NCBI GenBank assembly: GCA_946404585.1
Contig: CAMJEC010000005.1
Span: 1 to 26,238, forward strand
Direction: 5' to 3'
From: an uncultured Caryophanales bacterium
GTDB taxonomy: Bacteria; Bacillota_I; Bacilli_A; RFN20; CAG-826
Length of the DNA: 26,238 nucleotides
In this document: positions 15,450 to 23,041 of the stretch, one piece after another
Layout: each line of letters begins with the position of its first letter
How positions within the stretch are numbered: the first letter of the stretch is position 1
Notes under the pieces: generated by a model
The model's database searches: none
The model's input: only the letters and a program-made list of their open reading frames with translations
What the model was told of the DNA's origin: nothing
Translations under genes and position numbers: made by a program

Positions 15450-18431
15450 ATGAAATTAGTAGGCAAAATTATTGGTGCATCAATTTTTGGTGTTTTGACC
15501 GTCGCTTTATCAATTGGTAGTGGCATTGCAAAACAATATGAACCACAACTTAATTTGGTATTAAACGCCACAAGTCAAAAAATCATTCCTGATCCAGATG
15601 CTAAAATCTATTATTGGACAGATTATAATGATGAAGCAGAACTCGTAAAACATGAAAAAGAATTATGTGAGCAAATCGAAGGCGAAGGCGCTGCTTTATT
15701 ATTAAATAAGGATAATACCTTACCTTTAAAGAAATCTTCAAAATTTTCTTGCTTCTCACATTCTTCTGTTGACCTTCTCTATGGCGGCACAGGAAGTGGA
15801 CAAGTTTCAAGCTCTGACGCTGTCTCTTTAAAAGCGGCTTTGGAAGATCAATCTTGCTTTGGCAAAAATAGTGTTAACCAAGAATTATGGACTTGTTACG
15901 TCAAAGGTCAAAAATATAAAAGAGTAAACGCTAAAACAACTGGTGGTAGTCAAGATGAATATCGTTTAAATGAAATGCCTTGGAGTGTGATTTCTAACTC
16001 CGCTAAAGAAGCGTTTAAAGATTATGGTGATGTTGCTTTAGTAGTCTTAGCCAGAAGTGGCGGTGAAGGCGCTGATTTACCAAGTAGCAATACCAAACTC
16101 ACCGAATACTTAACTGATGGTGACTATTTAAGATTGTGCAAAGAAGAAGAGGAACTCTTCCAAAATATTAAACAATTAAAACAAGCTGGGACATTTAAGA
16201 AGATTGTTGTCTTATTAAATTCCTCTAACGCCTTACAAATCGACTTTGTCGATAAATATGATGTCGACGCTCTTTTATGGATTGGCGATGTTGGCATGAC
16301 TGGTATTAATGCTGTTGCCGATATTCTATGTGGTAACATCGTTCCTTCTGGTCGCATTGTTGATACATTCTTAAAGGACAATCACAGTGCCCCTGCAATG
16401 GCTAATTTTGGTGCTTTCGATTACACCAATCAAAAAGATTATAACTGTGGCACTGCGCAATCTAACTTAGATGCAGGCATTGGTAAATGCAATCAAAACT
16501 ATGTCGTTTATCAAGAAGGCATTTATGTTGGCTATAGATATTATGAAACTCGATATGAAGACTACGTCTTAAATCAAGGTAATCCTGGAACATTTAAATA
16601 TGATGATGTCGTTGCTTATCCATTTGGTTATGGTTTAAGTTATACCGAATTTGAATATTCTAATTTTAAAGTAAATGAAGAAGGTGAAAACTTCAAAGTT
16701 GATGTCACAGTCAAAAATATTGGTAATGTCGACGCTAAACATACAGTACAAATCTATGCTCAAAGTCCATATACACAATATGACAAAGATAACGGTGTTG
16801 AAAAAGCTTCCGTTAATATCTGTGGTTTTGATAAAAAGCTCATTAAAGCGGGTCAATCTGCTGACTACGAAATCACTGTGGAAAAGAAAGACTTAGTTTC
16901 TTATGACCCAAATAACGCTAAGACATATATCTTAGAAGATGGTGATTATTATTTTACTGTTGGCAAAAACGCTCATGATGCCACCAATAACATCTTAGCG
17001 GCTAAAAAAGGTGAAGGTATTGTTGTAGATGACACACGTATGTCCCAAGTAGGCAATGCTTCTTTAGTTAGCAAATGGCACAATAATACATTTGATAAGA
17101 CAACTTATAGCAAATCAAGAGTGACAAATAAAGAAATCACTAATTTATTTGATAATGCTGATTTAAATAAATATGAAGGTACAGCCGATCAGAAAATCAC
17201 TTATTTAACCAGAAATAACTGGAACGATACATTCCCAAAAACAACAGTTTCCTTAAAAATCAATGAAACAATGTGGGCAGATGGCTTAACCCATGAAGAA
17301 AGTGGTCGTGCAGCAATTATCGAAAAGATGATTCAAAAATATCATTCTGATATTAAATCAATGCCAACAACTGAAGCAAAAAATGGTTTATCTGTCTCTG
17401 ATTTAATTGATCTCGATATTACTGATCAAAAATGGCAACAACTCGTTGAGCAATGTTCATATAGCGAAATGATTAAAGTCATCTCTAATGGCTTCCATCA
17501 AACTGCACCTGTACCAAGCATCAATTTACCTGGTACATTAGATGAAAATGGCCCACAAGGTTTCACTAAGGGTCTAATTGGTGGTAGCAGTGCGATGTGC
17601 TACACCTCAGAAGACGTTATGGCGGCCACTTACAATTTAGAATTATTAAATGAAATGGGCAAATGCATTGGTGAAGACTTCTTCCACGCCACTAAAAATG
17701 ACGCTGATACTTTCTATACTGGTTTATATGGTCCAGGCGCTAATATTCATAGAACACCATATTCAGGTAGAAACTTTGAATATTATAGTGAAGATGGCTT
17801 CGTTTCTGGCAAAATGGCGGCCTCTGAAGTTAAAGGTATTCAATCTAAAGGCGTTTACGTCTTCACAAAACACTTTGCTTTAAACGACCAAGAAGAAGGT
17901 AGATATGGTATTTCAACTTGGTCAAACGAACAAGCTATTAGAGAAATCTACTTAAAAGGTTTTGAAGGCTCTATCGTTGAAGGCGAAGGCTTAGGTGTCA
18001 TGTCTAGCTTTAATAGATTAGGTGTTGTCTGGTCTGGTGCACATCATGGCTTAATGACCGGTATCTTAAGAGATGAATGGGGTATGAAAGGCGCAGCCAT
18101 TACAGACTGCTCAGTTAGCGCTACTTACATGCATAACGTTATGGGTGTTTTAGCGGGACAAGACTTATGGGATGGGAATGGCACAGCATTATTAGCCCCT
18201 TATGACAATAATCCTGCCGTCGTTAATGCTTGCCAACAAGCCACCAAACACATCGCTTATTCCATTGCTAATTCACGCGCGATGAATATTGGTAAAGCGA
18301 CAATTAAACTTGTTCAACCATGGTATATGATTGTTGTTTATTCCGCTATTGGTGTTTGTGCGGCTGGAACATTAGCCTTTGGTGTATTAATCGTTCTCCA
18401 CTTTATTAAAAGAAAAAAAGTTCAACAATAG
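15450..18431 (+). CDS. Second domain-swapped GH3 glycosidase, membrane-anchored at both ends
   Basis: This 993-residue paralogue of the gene at 10745 has the same reversed architecture. It has an N-terminal helix (about 6-27), the GH3 C-type domain (GEGAALLLNKDNTLPL), a fibronectin-III-like domain (HTVQIYAQSPY), then the catalytic barrel. The barrel has YGPGANIHRTPYSGR, KHF (Lys807-His808) and nucleophile Asp886 in AAITDCS. A C-terminal helix ends in FIKRKKVQQ. The TDC/TDS context replaces the SDW of many GH3 enzymes. The overall sequence differs widely from the first copy, so substrate or linkage preference may differ. A GGAGG ribosome binding site precedes the ATG. It lies alone between terminators at 15340 and 18445. 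Activity outside the cell is inferred from the anchors. Confidence 0.87.
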   Translation: MKLVGKIIGASIFGVLTVALSIGSGIAKQYEPQLNLVLNATSQKIIPDPDAKIYYWTDYNDEAELVKHEKELCEQIEGEGAALLLNKDNTLPLKKSSKFSCFSHSSVDLLYGGTGSGQVSSSDAVSLKAALEDQSCFGKNSVNQELWTCYVKGQKYKRVNAKTTGGSQDEYRLNEMPWSVISNSAKEAFKDYGDVALVVLARSGGEGADLPSSNTKLTEYLTDGDYLRLCKEEEELFQNIKQLKQAGTFKKIVVLLNSSNALQIDFVDKYDVDALLWIGDVGMTGINAVADILCGNIVPSGRIVDTFLKDNHSAPAMANFGAFDYTNQKDYNCGTAQSNLDAGIGKCNQNYVVYQEGIYVGYRYYETRYEDYVLNQGNPGTFKYDDVVAYPFGYGLSYTEFEYSNFKVNEEGENFKVDVTVKNIGNVDAKHTVQIYAQSPYTQYDKDNGVEKASVNICGFDKKLIKAGQSADYEITVEKKDLVSYDPNNAKTYILEDGDYYFTVGKNAHDATNNILAAKKGEGIVVDDTRMSQVGNASLVSKWHNNTFDKTTYSKSRVTNKEITNLFDNADLNKYEGTADQKITYLTRNNWNDTFPKTTVSLKINETMWADGLTHEESGRAAIIEKMIQKYHSDIKSMPTTEAKNGLSVSDLIDLDITDQKWQQLVEQCSYSEMIKVISNGFHQTAPVPSINLPGTLDENGPQGFTKGLIGGSSAMCYTSEDVMAATYNLELLNEMGKCIGEDFFHATKNDADTFYTGLYGPGANIHRTPYSGRNFEYYSEDGFVSGKMAASEVKGIQSKGVYVFTKHFALNDQEEGRYGISTWSNEQAIREIYLKGFEGSIVEGEGLGVMSSFNRLGVVWSGAHHGLMTGILRDEWGMKGAAITDCSVSATYMHNVMGVLAGQDLWDGNGTALLAPYDNNPAVVNACQQATKHIAYSIANSRAMNIGKATIKLVQPWYMIVVYSAIGVCAAGTLAFGVLIVLHFIKRKKVQQ
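17739..17796 (+). repeat. 58-bp perfect repeat, copy 2 (inside second GH3)
   Basis: This stretch is identical to 12911-12968 and encodes the same active-site segment of the paralogous GH3. Confidence 0.9.
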
Positions 18432-18444
18432 ATTATTAAGAACT

Positions 18445-18479
18445 GACCATCATTATTAAATGGTGGTCTCTTCTTGTTT
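18445..18479 (+). terminator. Terminator-like hairpin after second GH3
   Basis: GACCATCATT (18445-18454) pairs with AATGGTGGTC (18459-18468) with one wobble and a 4-base loop, followed by the T-rich TCTTCTTGTTT. No obvious promoter is visible between it and the next gene, so some read-through is possible. Confidence 0.72.
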
Positions 18480-18494
18480 ATCAAGGGAGTTATT

Positions 18495-20441
18495 ATGAGA
18501 AAAATAGTTAATATCAATAATAATTGGTCTTTTAGCAAATGCTCTTGTTCCATACAAGATGTCCCTGCTTTAGAAATGGAAAAAATCAATCTTCCTCATA
18601 CTTGGAACAATATTGATGGCCAAGACGGAGGCATGGATTATTTTAGAAGTGAATGTTGGTATCATAAAGTTATCGATATCGATTCTTTAAAAGAAGATGA
18701 ATTAGTTTATTTAGAATTTAACGGCGTTAATTCTTCTTGCAAAATCTATATCGATCAAAAAGAAGTAGCCCATCATGATGGTGGATATTCCACTTTTAGA
18801 GTCAATGTTACTGACTATATAAAAGATCATAAAATTAATCTCTACGTTTTAGTGGACAATAAGGAAAATGACCATGTTTATCCTCAAACCGCTGATTTCA
18901 CCTTTTATGGTGGCATATATCGCGATGTTAATCTAATCTACGTCAATAAAAATCATTTCGATTTAGATTATTACGGGGGACCAGGCGCTAAGATTACTGC
19001 GATAGTTGATGGAGATAAAGGTGTTTTAAACGTTGTTCCTTATGTCATAGGTCAAGGTCATGTAGTGGTTACTTTATTTGATCATAATCAAAATCAAGTT
19101 GGTATCTCATATGGAAATGATGACATCCTCATTAACAATGTTCATTTATGGAACGGATTAGAAGATCCATATTTATATGAAGTCAAAATCTCATTGTTAG
19201 ATGAAAACGATAATCTTTTGGATGAAATCACTAAAAATGTTGGCTTTAGATATTTTAAAGTCGATCCAAATAAAGGCTTTTTCCTAAACGGTAAATCCTA
19301 TCCTTTAAGAGGGGTATGCCGTCATCAAGATTTAAAAGATGTAGGCAACGCTGTTAGTAAAAAGCACCATGAAGATGATTTAGCGCTTATTAAAGAAATC
19401 GGCGCTAATACGATTAGACTAGCTCATTATCAACACGATGATTACACTTTAGATTTATGCGATAAGTTAGGTTTCATCATTTGGGCGGAAGCGCCATATA
19501 TTTCTAAGCATCTAGAAAACGGAAACGATAATATTGAACAACAATTAAAAGAATTAATTATTCAACAATACCATCATCCTTCAATTGTTACTTGGGGTAT
19601 TTCTAATGAAATAACAATGTTCAAAAAAGGTCGTGTTAAGGCTTATTTAGAAGAAAACAAAAAACTAAATGAGATTGCTCATAAACTCGATGAGACAAGA
19701 TTAACCACAATGGCGTGCTTTAGCATGTGTGGCCCGTTCAATAAAGTCTCAAAGATTACTGATGTTGTTTCATGGAATTTATATTTTGGCTGGTACGTGC
19801 CATTTAAATTCTTAAACAAATTATGGTTTGGTTTCTATCGTTTGTTTAATAAGAAATATCCAGTTGGTATGTCTGAATATGGCGCGGAAGCGATGATTAA
19901 TCTTCATAGTAACAATCCTCATGTTGGTGACTCCACTGAAGAATATCAAGCGGATTATCATGAATACATGTTAAGATTCTACGCTAAAAGGCCATATTTC
20001 TGGGCCACCCATATTTGGAATATGTTTGATTTTGGTAGCGATGGCAGAAACCATGGTGGCGACCCAGGTGTTAACCATAAGGGTTTAGTGACTTTTGATC
20101 ATAAAACTAAAAAAGATTCCTTCTATATTTGTAAAGCCTATTGGAGCAAAGAACCATTTGTTCATATTTGCGGTAAGCGTTTTGAAAAGAGAAACAAAAA
20201 GATTATGATTTTAAAAGTCTATTCTAACCAAAGCGAAGTCGAACTTTATGTTAACGACAAATTAGTGGCCAAAAAAGCCGGTCAATATGTCTTTAAATTC
20301 AAAGTTAAAGTCGAAGGTGAAATCAAAGTCAGAGCTGTTTCTAATAATGTCAGTGATAGTGCTTCATTTATTAAAGTAAATCAATTCCCAGAAGAATATA
20401 AATTACACGCTAAAAGCAATAACTATAGTTGGGAAAAATAA
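18495..20441 (+). CDS. Cytoplasmic glycoside hydrolase family 2 (beta-galactosidase or beta-glucuronidase type)
   Basis: This 648-residue GH2 enzyme has a jelly roll (NLPHTWN, GGIYRDVNL), an Ig-like domain and a TIM barrel with GVCRHQD, RLAHYQHDD and WAEAPYI. Glu372 in ISNEIT is the acid/base and Glu461 in SEYGAE the nucleophile. The end of the barrel carries GVNHKGL: Asn527-x-Lys529, 66 residues after the nucleophile, resembling the NxK motif that binds the acid group in beta-glucuronidases. The RLAHYQH clade is usually annotated as beta-galactosidase, so specificity is open. There is no signal peptide. The ATG at 18495 has AAGGGAG upstream and is preferred to a TTG at 18474. It is followed two bases later by an esterase-like gene, making an operon. 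Confidence 0.88.
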   Translation: MRKIVNINNNWSFSKCSCSIQDVPALEMEKINLPHTWNNIDGQDGGMDYFRSECWYHKVIDIDSLKEDELVYLEFNGVNSSCKIYIDQKEVAHHDGGYSTFRVNVTDYIKDHKINLYVLVDNKENDHVYPQTADFTFYGGIYRDVNLIYVNKNHFDLDYYGGPGAKITAIVDGDKGVLNVVPYVIGQGHVVVTLFDHNQNQVGISYGNDDILINNVHLWNGLEDPYLYEVKISLLDENDNLLDEITKNVGFRYFKVDPNKGFFLNGKSYPLRGVCRHQDLKDVGNAVSKKHHEDDLALIKEIGANTIRLAHYQHDDYTLDLCDKLGFIIWAEAPYISKHLENGNDNIEQQLKELIIQQYHHPSIVTWGISNEITMFKKGRVKAYLEENKKLNEIAHKLDETRLTTMACFSMCGPFNKVSKITDVVSWNLYFGWYVPFKFLNKLWFGFYRLFNKKYPVGMSEYGAEAMINLHSNNPHVGDSTEEYQADYHEYMLRFYAKRPYFWATHIWNMFDFGSDGRNHGGDPGVNHKGLVTFDHKTKKDSFYICKAYWSKEPFVHICGKRFEKRNKKIMILKVYSNQSEVELYVNDKLVAKKAGQYVFKFKVKVEGEIKVRAVSNNVSDSASFIKVNQFPEEYKLHAKSNNYSWEK

Positions 20442-20443
20442 GT

Positions 20444-21340
20444 ATGAAAAAGATAGTTCAGCTCGTATTAACTATGTTTTTAACTAGTTGTGGGAATCAA
20501 ACTTCAAATATAGAAGTTAATGATCCGACGATAAAAATTAAGCAAGAAGAAGTTAAATATACTTTGTTAGATGATTCTCATCTAGATGAAAAAGACGCTA
20601 ATGATGCGGCATTTGATCCAATAAATGTGATGGCTAATGATTCTTCGTTAAAAGATAAAACATTTTATTGGTTGGGCTCTTCTGTTACTTATGGGCACGA
20701 ATCAGAAGGATTTAGCATGTCTGAATATGTCAGTTCTCTAACAGGAGCAAAGTGCTTTAAAGATGCAGTAAGCGGTACCACATTACTCTGCGATAACGCC
20801 AATATCAAAAGTGGAGAAAAATCATACACGTCTCGCCTAACTAATAGTGAAATCTTTAATAAAGAAACAAAGATTGATGGCTTTATTTGCCAAATATCCA
20901 CGAATGATAGTACACCAGGAAATAACTCTAAAAGAGGTGTTGTTAGTGAAGATTATGAAAACTTTGATTTAAAAACTACTCTAGGTGGAGTGGAATATAT
21001 TATTTCCTATGTCCATAAGACTTGGAATTGTCCAATTTATTTCTATAGTGGTGCTTATTTTAAAGATGGTAAAGACAAAACCAAAAGAGAAAGTAACAAT
21101 CCCCCTGGCTCAAACTATGCTTCTTTAGTGAGTGATGTTAAACAAATCGCTATCAAGTGGAATAAAAAAGTCGATTATCAAGTCCGTATTATCGATCTAT
21201 ATAACGATGTTGATTTTAATAACACCGCTAGTGATAGTTACTATAACTGGGCGATGAAAGATCCAATTCACCCTAAAAAAGCAGGCTATTTACAGTGGTG
21301 GTCGCCTTATTTTGTTAAAGCTTTAGAAAAATCTAATTAG
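20444..21340 (+). CDS. SGNH/GDSL-type esterase-like lipoprotein
   Basis: This 298-residue protein has a short signal ending in lipobox LTSC (Cys16). SGNH blocks are visible: block I as LGSSVTYG with Ser80 the likely nucleophile (GSS in place of the usual GDS), block III as STND with Asn154, and block V as DPIHPKKAG with Asp273 and His276. The family removes acetyl or other ester groups, often from plant polysaccharides. The start at 20444 is two bases after the GH2 stop; an in-frame TTG at 20429 would overlap GH2 and spoil the signal peptide. No strong ribosome binding site is present, so coupling to GH2 is likely. As an exported protein in an operon with a cytoplasmic GH2, it probably de-esterifies the glycan before uptake. 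Confidence 0.8.
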   Translation: MKKIVQLVLTMFLTSCGNQTSNIEVNDPTIKIKQEEVKYTLLDDSHLDEKDANDAAFDPINVMANDSSLKDKTFYWLGSSVTYGHESEGFSMSEYVSSLTGAKCFKDAVSGTTLLCDNANIKSGEKSYTSRLTNSEIFNKETKIDGFICQISTNDSTPGNNSKRGVVSEDYENFDLKTTLGGVEYIISYVHKTWNCPIYFYSGAYFKDGKDKTKRESNNPPGSNYASLVSDVKQIAIKWNKKVDYQVRIIDLYNDVDFNNTASDSYYNWAMKDPIHPKKAGYLQWWSPYFVKALEKSN

Positions 21341-21350
21341 GAACTTCAAA

Positions 21351-22283
21351 ATGAAATCGTTAATAACCATACCATTTTTACTTTTATCATTAATCCCTTC
21401 TTTTAATCTAGCGAGTGAAACAACACTTAAAAAAGGTGACATATTTTATTTGGGAATTACCGATGATAAATCGCGTTTTACCGCGAGATTTAAAGTACTT
21501 GATAATGAAAAGACTAGTACTGGTGAAGAAGGGATGTTTTTACTTAGTGAGACCCTAGTGTCGGATAATGGCAAAGCTTTAAAATTCCGCACTGAAAATA
21601 AACCAACTAGTAATATGTATCAAGACTCTAACGCCAAAAAGTGGTGCGAAAGTTTTTATGACACTCATTTTAGCGATGAAGAAAAAGAATGGATTATTCC
21701 TACTTATAAGAGCGATGAATCTTTTTCCATTCACGCTCCTTTTGGTGTCGAAAAAGGGCCATATGTCGATTTTAAACCAGAAGAAAATGCTTTAGATGGT
21801 GATCACTTATTCTTTTTATCAGCGGAAGAAATATGCACAGAGAAATATGGCTTAGCTAAAGAAGAAGACCGCATCGCTCCATATCATAAAGAATCAGAAG
21901 GCTATTGGTTAAGGTCCCCACACATCGATACATTCCCAAATGATGTAGGCTTTATCTTCTTTAATGGCTGGCTAATGGATTTTATCCAAAATAGTGATAA
22001 CGTCTTTTTTACCGGTGGCACATATGCTAGACCAGGATTAAACATTAAAAAGCCAAACGCGGAAGATATTGTTTCAATTGGAGAAAACCAATACTGTTTA
22101 ACAATCGATAAAGATAAATATCAAGCTAGCGAACCTCCTAAGTTTAAAGTTAAAAACCCGCTTCCAATGACAATAGTAGTATTAGTGTTATTTTTAGCGT
22201 TAATTGGATTTATATTAGTGGGCCTACCAATTATTATTGTTAAAGCTGTTAAAAAGAAAAAACTTAAAAAAGCACAACAATAA
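21351..22283 (+). CDS. DUF6273-like surface protein with C-terminal membrane anchor
   Basis: This 310-residue protein starts with a signal peptide (about residues 1-22) and ends in one membrane helix (about 263-293) and a basic tail (KKKKLKKAQQ). The external part resembles the DUF6273 pattern: FLLSETL early, FFLSAEE, YWLRSP (185-190) and YARPGLNI (225-232), plus paired aromatic strands. That domain is found in Firmicute surface proteins and resembles the sulfatase-modifying/C-type-lectin-like fold, but its function is not established. It lies ten bases after the SGNH gene with a weak AGGA site, closing the GH2-SGNH operon. A role in binding glycan or displaying the enzymes is inference. No terminator separates it from the LytTR gene. 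Confidence 0.72.
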   Translation: MKSLITIPFLLLSLIPSFNLASETTLKKGDIFYLGITDDKSRFTARFKVLDNEKTSTGEEGMFLLSETLVSDNGKALKFRTENKPTSNMYQDSNAKKWCESFYDTHFSDEEKEWIIPTYKSDESFSIHAPFGVEKGPYVDFKPEENALDGDHLFFLSAEEICTEKYGLAKEEDRIAPYHKESEGYWLRSPHIDTFPNDVGFIFFNGWLMDFIQNSDNVFFTGGTYARPGLNIKKPNAEDIVSIGENQYCLTIDKDKYQASEPPKFKVKNPLPMTIVVLVLFLALIGFILVGLPIIIVKAVKKKKLKKAQQ

Positions 22284-22289
22284 ATAAAA

Positions 22290-22318
22290 TAGCGCTATAT
22301 CGTTTACTATGATAAAAT
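22290..22318 (+). promoter_or_regulatory. Putative promoter of the LytTR-kinase operon
   Basis: An extended -10 (TG-A-TAAAAT, 22310-22318) follows CGTTTACTATG (22301-22311), the same core seen before the asp23 gene. The palindrome TAGCGCTA (22290-22297) occupies the -35 zone, and no good -35 is visible. The expected start near 22325 leaves about three bases of leader. Confidence 0.45.
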
Positions 22319-22327
22319 GATTAGTAC

Positions 22328-23041
22328 ATGATTAAGATAGCTATTGTCGATGACGAAAAAGAATGCATTTTAAGGCTGGTCGATTATTTAAACCGCTATG
22401 CCGAAAATGAGCATATGGCCTTTGAAATTTCAACATTTGATAATGTTGTTAATTTTGTTGATAACTTTAAAGGTCAATTTGATATCGTCTTCTTAGACAT
22501 TCTAATGCCTTATCTTAATGGTGTTGATGCCGCGCATAAATTAAGAGAAAAAGACGCTAACTTTATCCTTTATTTTGTGACATCCACAACGCAATTTGCC
22601 ATCAAAGGTTATGAAGTTGAAGCAACCGATTATTTAGTCAAACCAATTGAGTATTACGAATTTGTATTAAAAATAAGTAAAGCCATTGAAAAACTGCATA
22701 AGACTAATACTCCTTCCATAACTGTTAAAACAAGAAATGGCTATAAAAAGCTCGATGCTTCTGAAATTATGTATATTGAAGTAATTAGCCATCACTGTGA
22801 AATTCATACCACGAGTGGTATATATCGCCAATACATGACCATTAGAAGTGTTGAAAGTCAACTTAAAGACCAGCCATTTGCTAGATGTAATAACTGTTAT
22901 TTGGTTAATCTAGCTTATGCATCTGCTATTGAAGAATACGAAGTGGTGGTTGGGGAAGATCGATTATTAATATCTCATCCAAGAAAAAAAGAATTCTTAG
23001 CAAAGTTTAAACAATTCAAAGAGCATAAAGAAAATGATTGA
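22328..23041 (+). CDS. LytTR-family response regulator
   Basis: This 237-residue regulator has a receiver domain (about 1-120) with the acidic pair Asp8-Asp9, phospho-acceptor Asp57 in VFLDILMP, and YLVKPI with the conserved Lys. A C-terminal LytTR DNA-binding domain (about 130-233) includes DASEIMYIEVISHHCEIHT and FARCNNCYLVNL. Such proteins (AgrA, ComE, YpdB types) bind pairs of direct repeats about 21 bp apart. Its gene overlaps the kinase gene by eight bases, so it forms a two-component system with it. No ribosome binding site precedes the ATG, and the -10 ends nine bases upstream, suggesting a leaderless message. Likely targets are the glycan genes around it, notably the repeats at 7425-7457 (inference). 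Confidence 0.92.
   Translation: MIKIAIVDDEKECILRLVDYLNRYAENEHMAFEISTFDNVVNFVDNFKGQFDIVFLDILMPYLNGVDAAHKLREKDANFILYFVTSTTQFAIKGYEVEATDYLVKPIEYYEFVLKISKAIEKLHKTNTPSITVKTRNGYKKLDASEIMYIEVISHHCEIHTTSGIYRQYMTIRSVESQLKDQPFARCNNCYLVNLAYASAIEEYEVVVGEDRLLISHPRKKEFLAKFKQFKEHKEND

Noticed and set aside
16124..16381. 85-codon open frame opposite the second GH3
   Set aside because: It is a shadow of a well-supported GH3 gene, with no start signal or domain.
20429..20443. TTG start for the SGNH gene inside the GH2 reading frame
   Set aside because: It places extra residues before a clean lipobox signal; the ATG at 20444 fits better.
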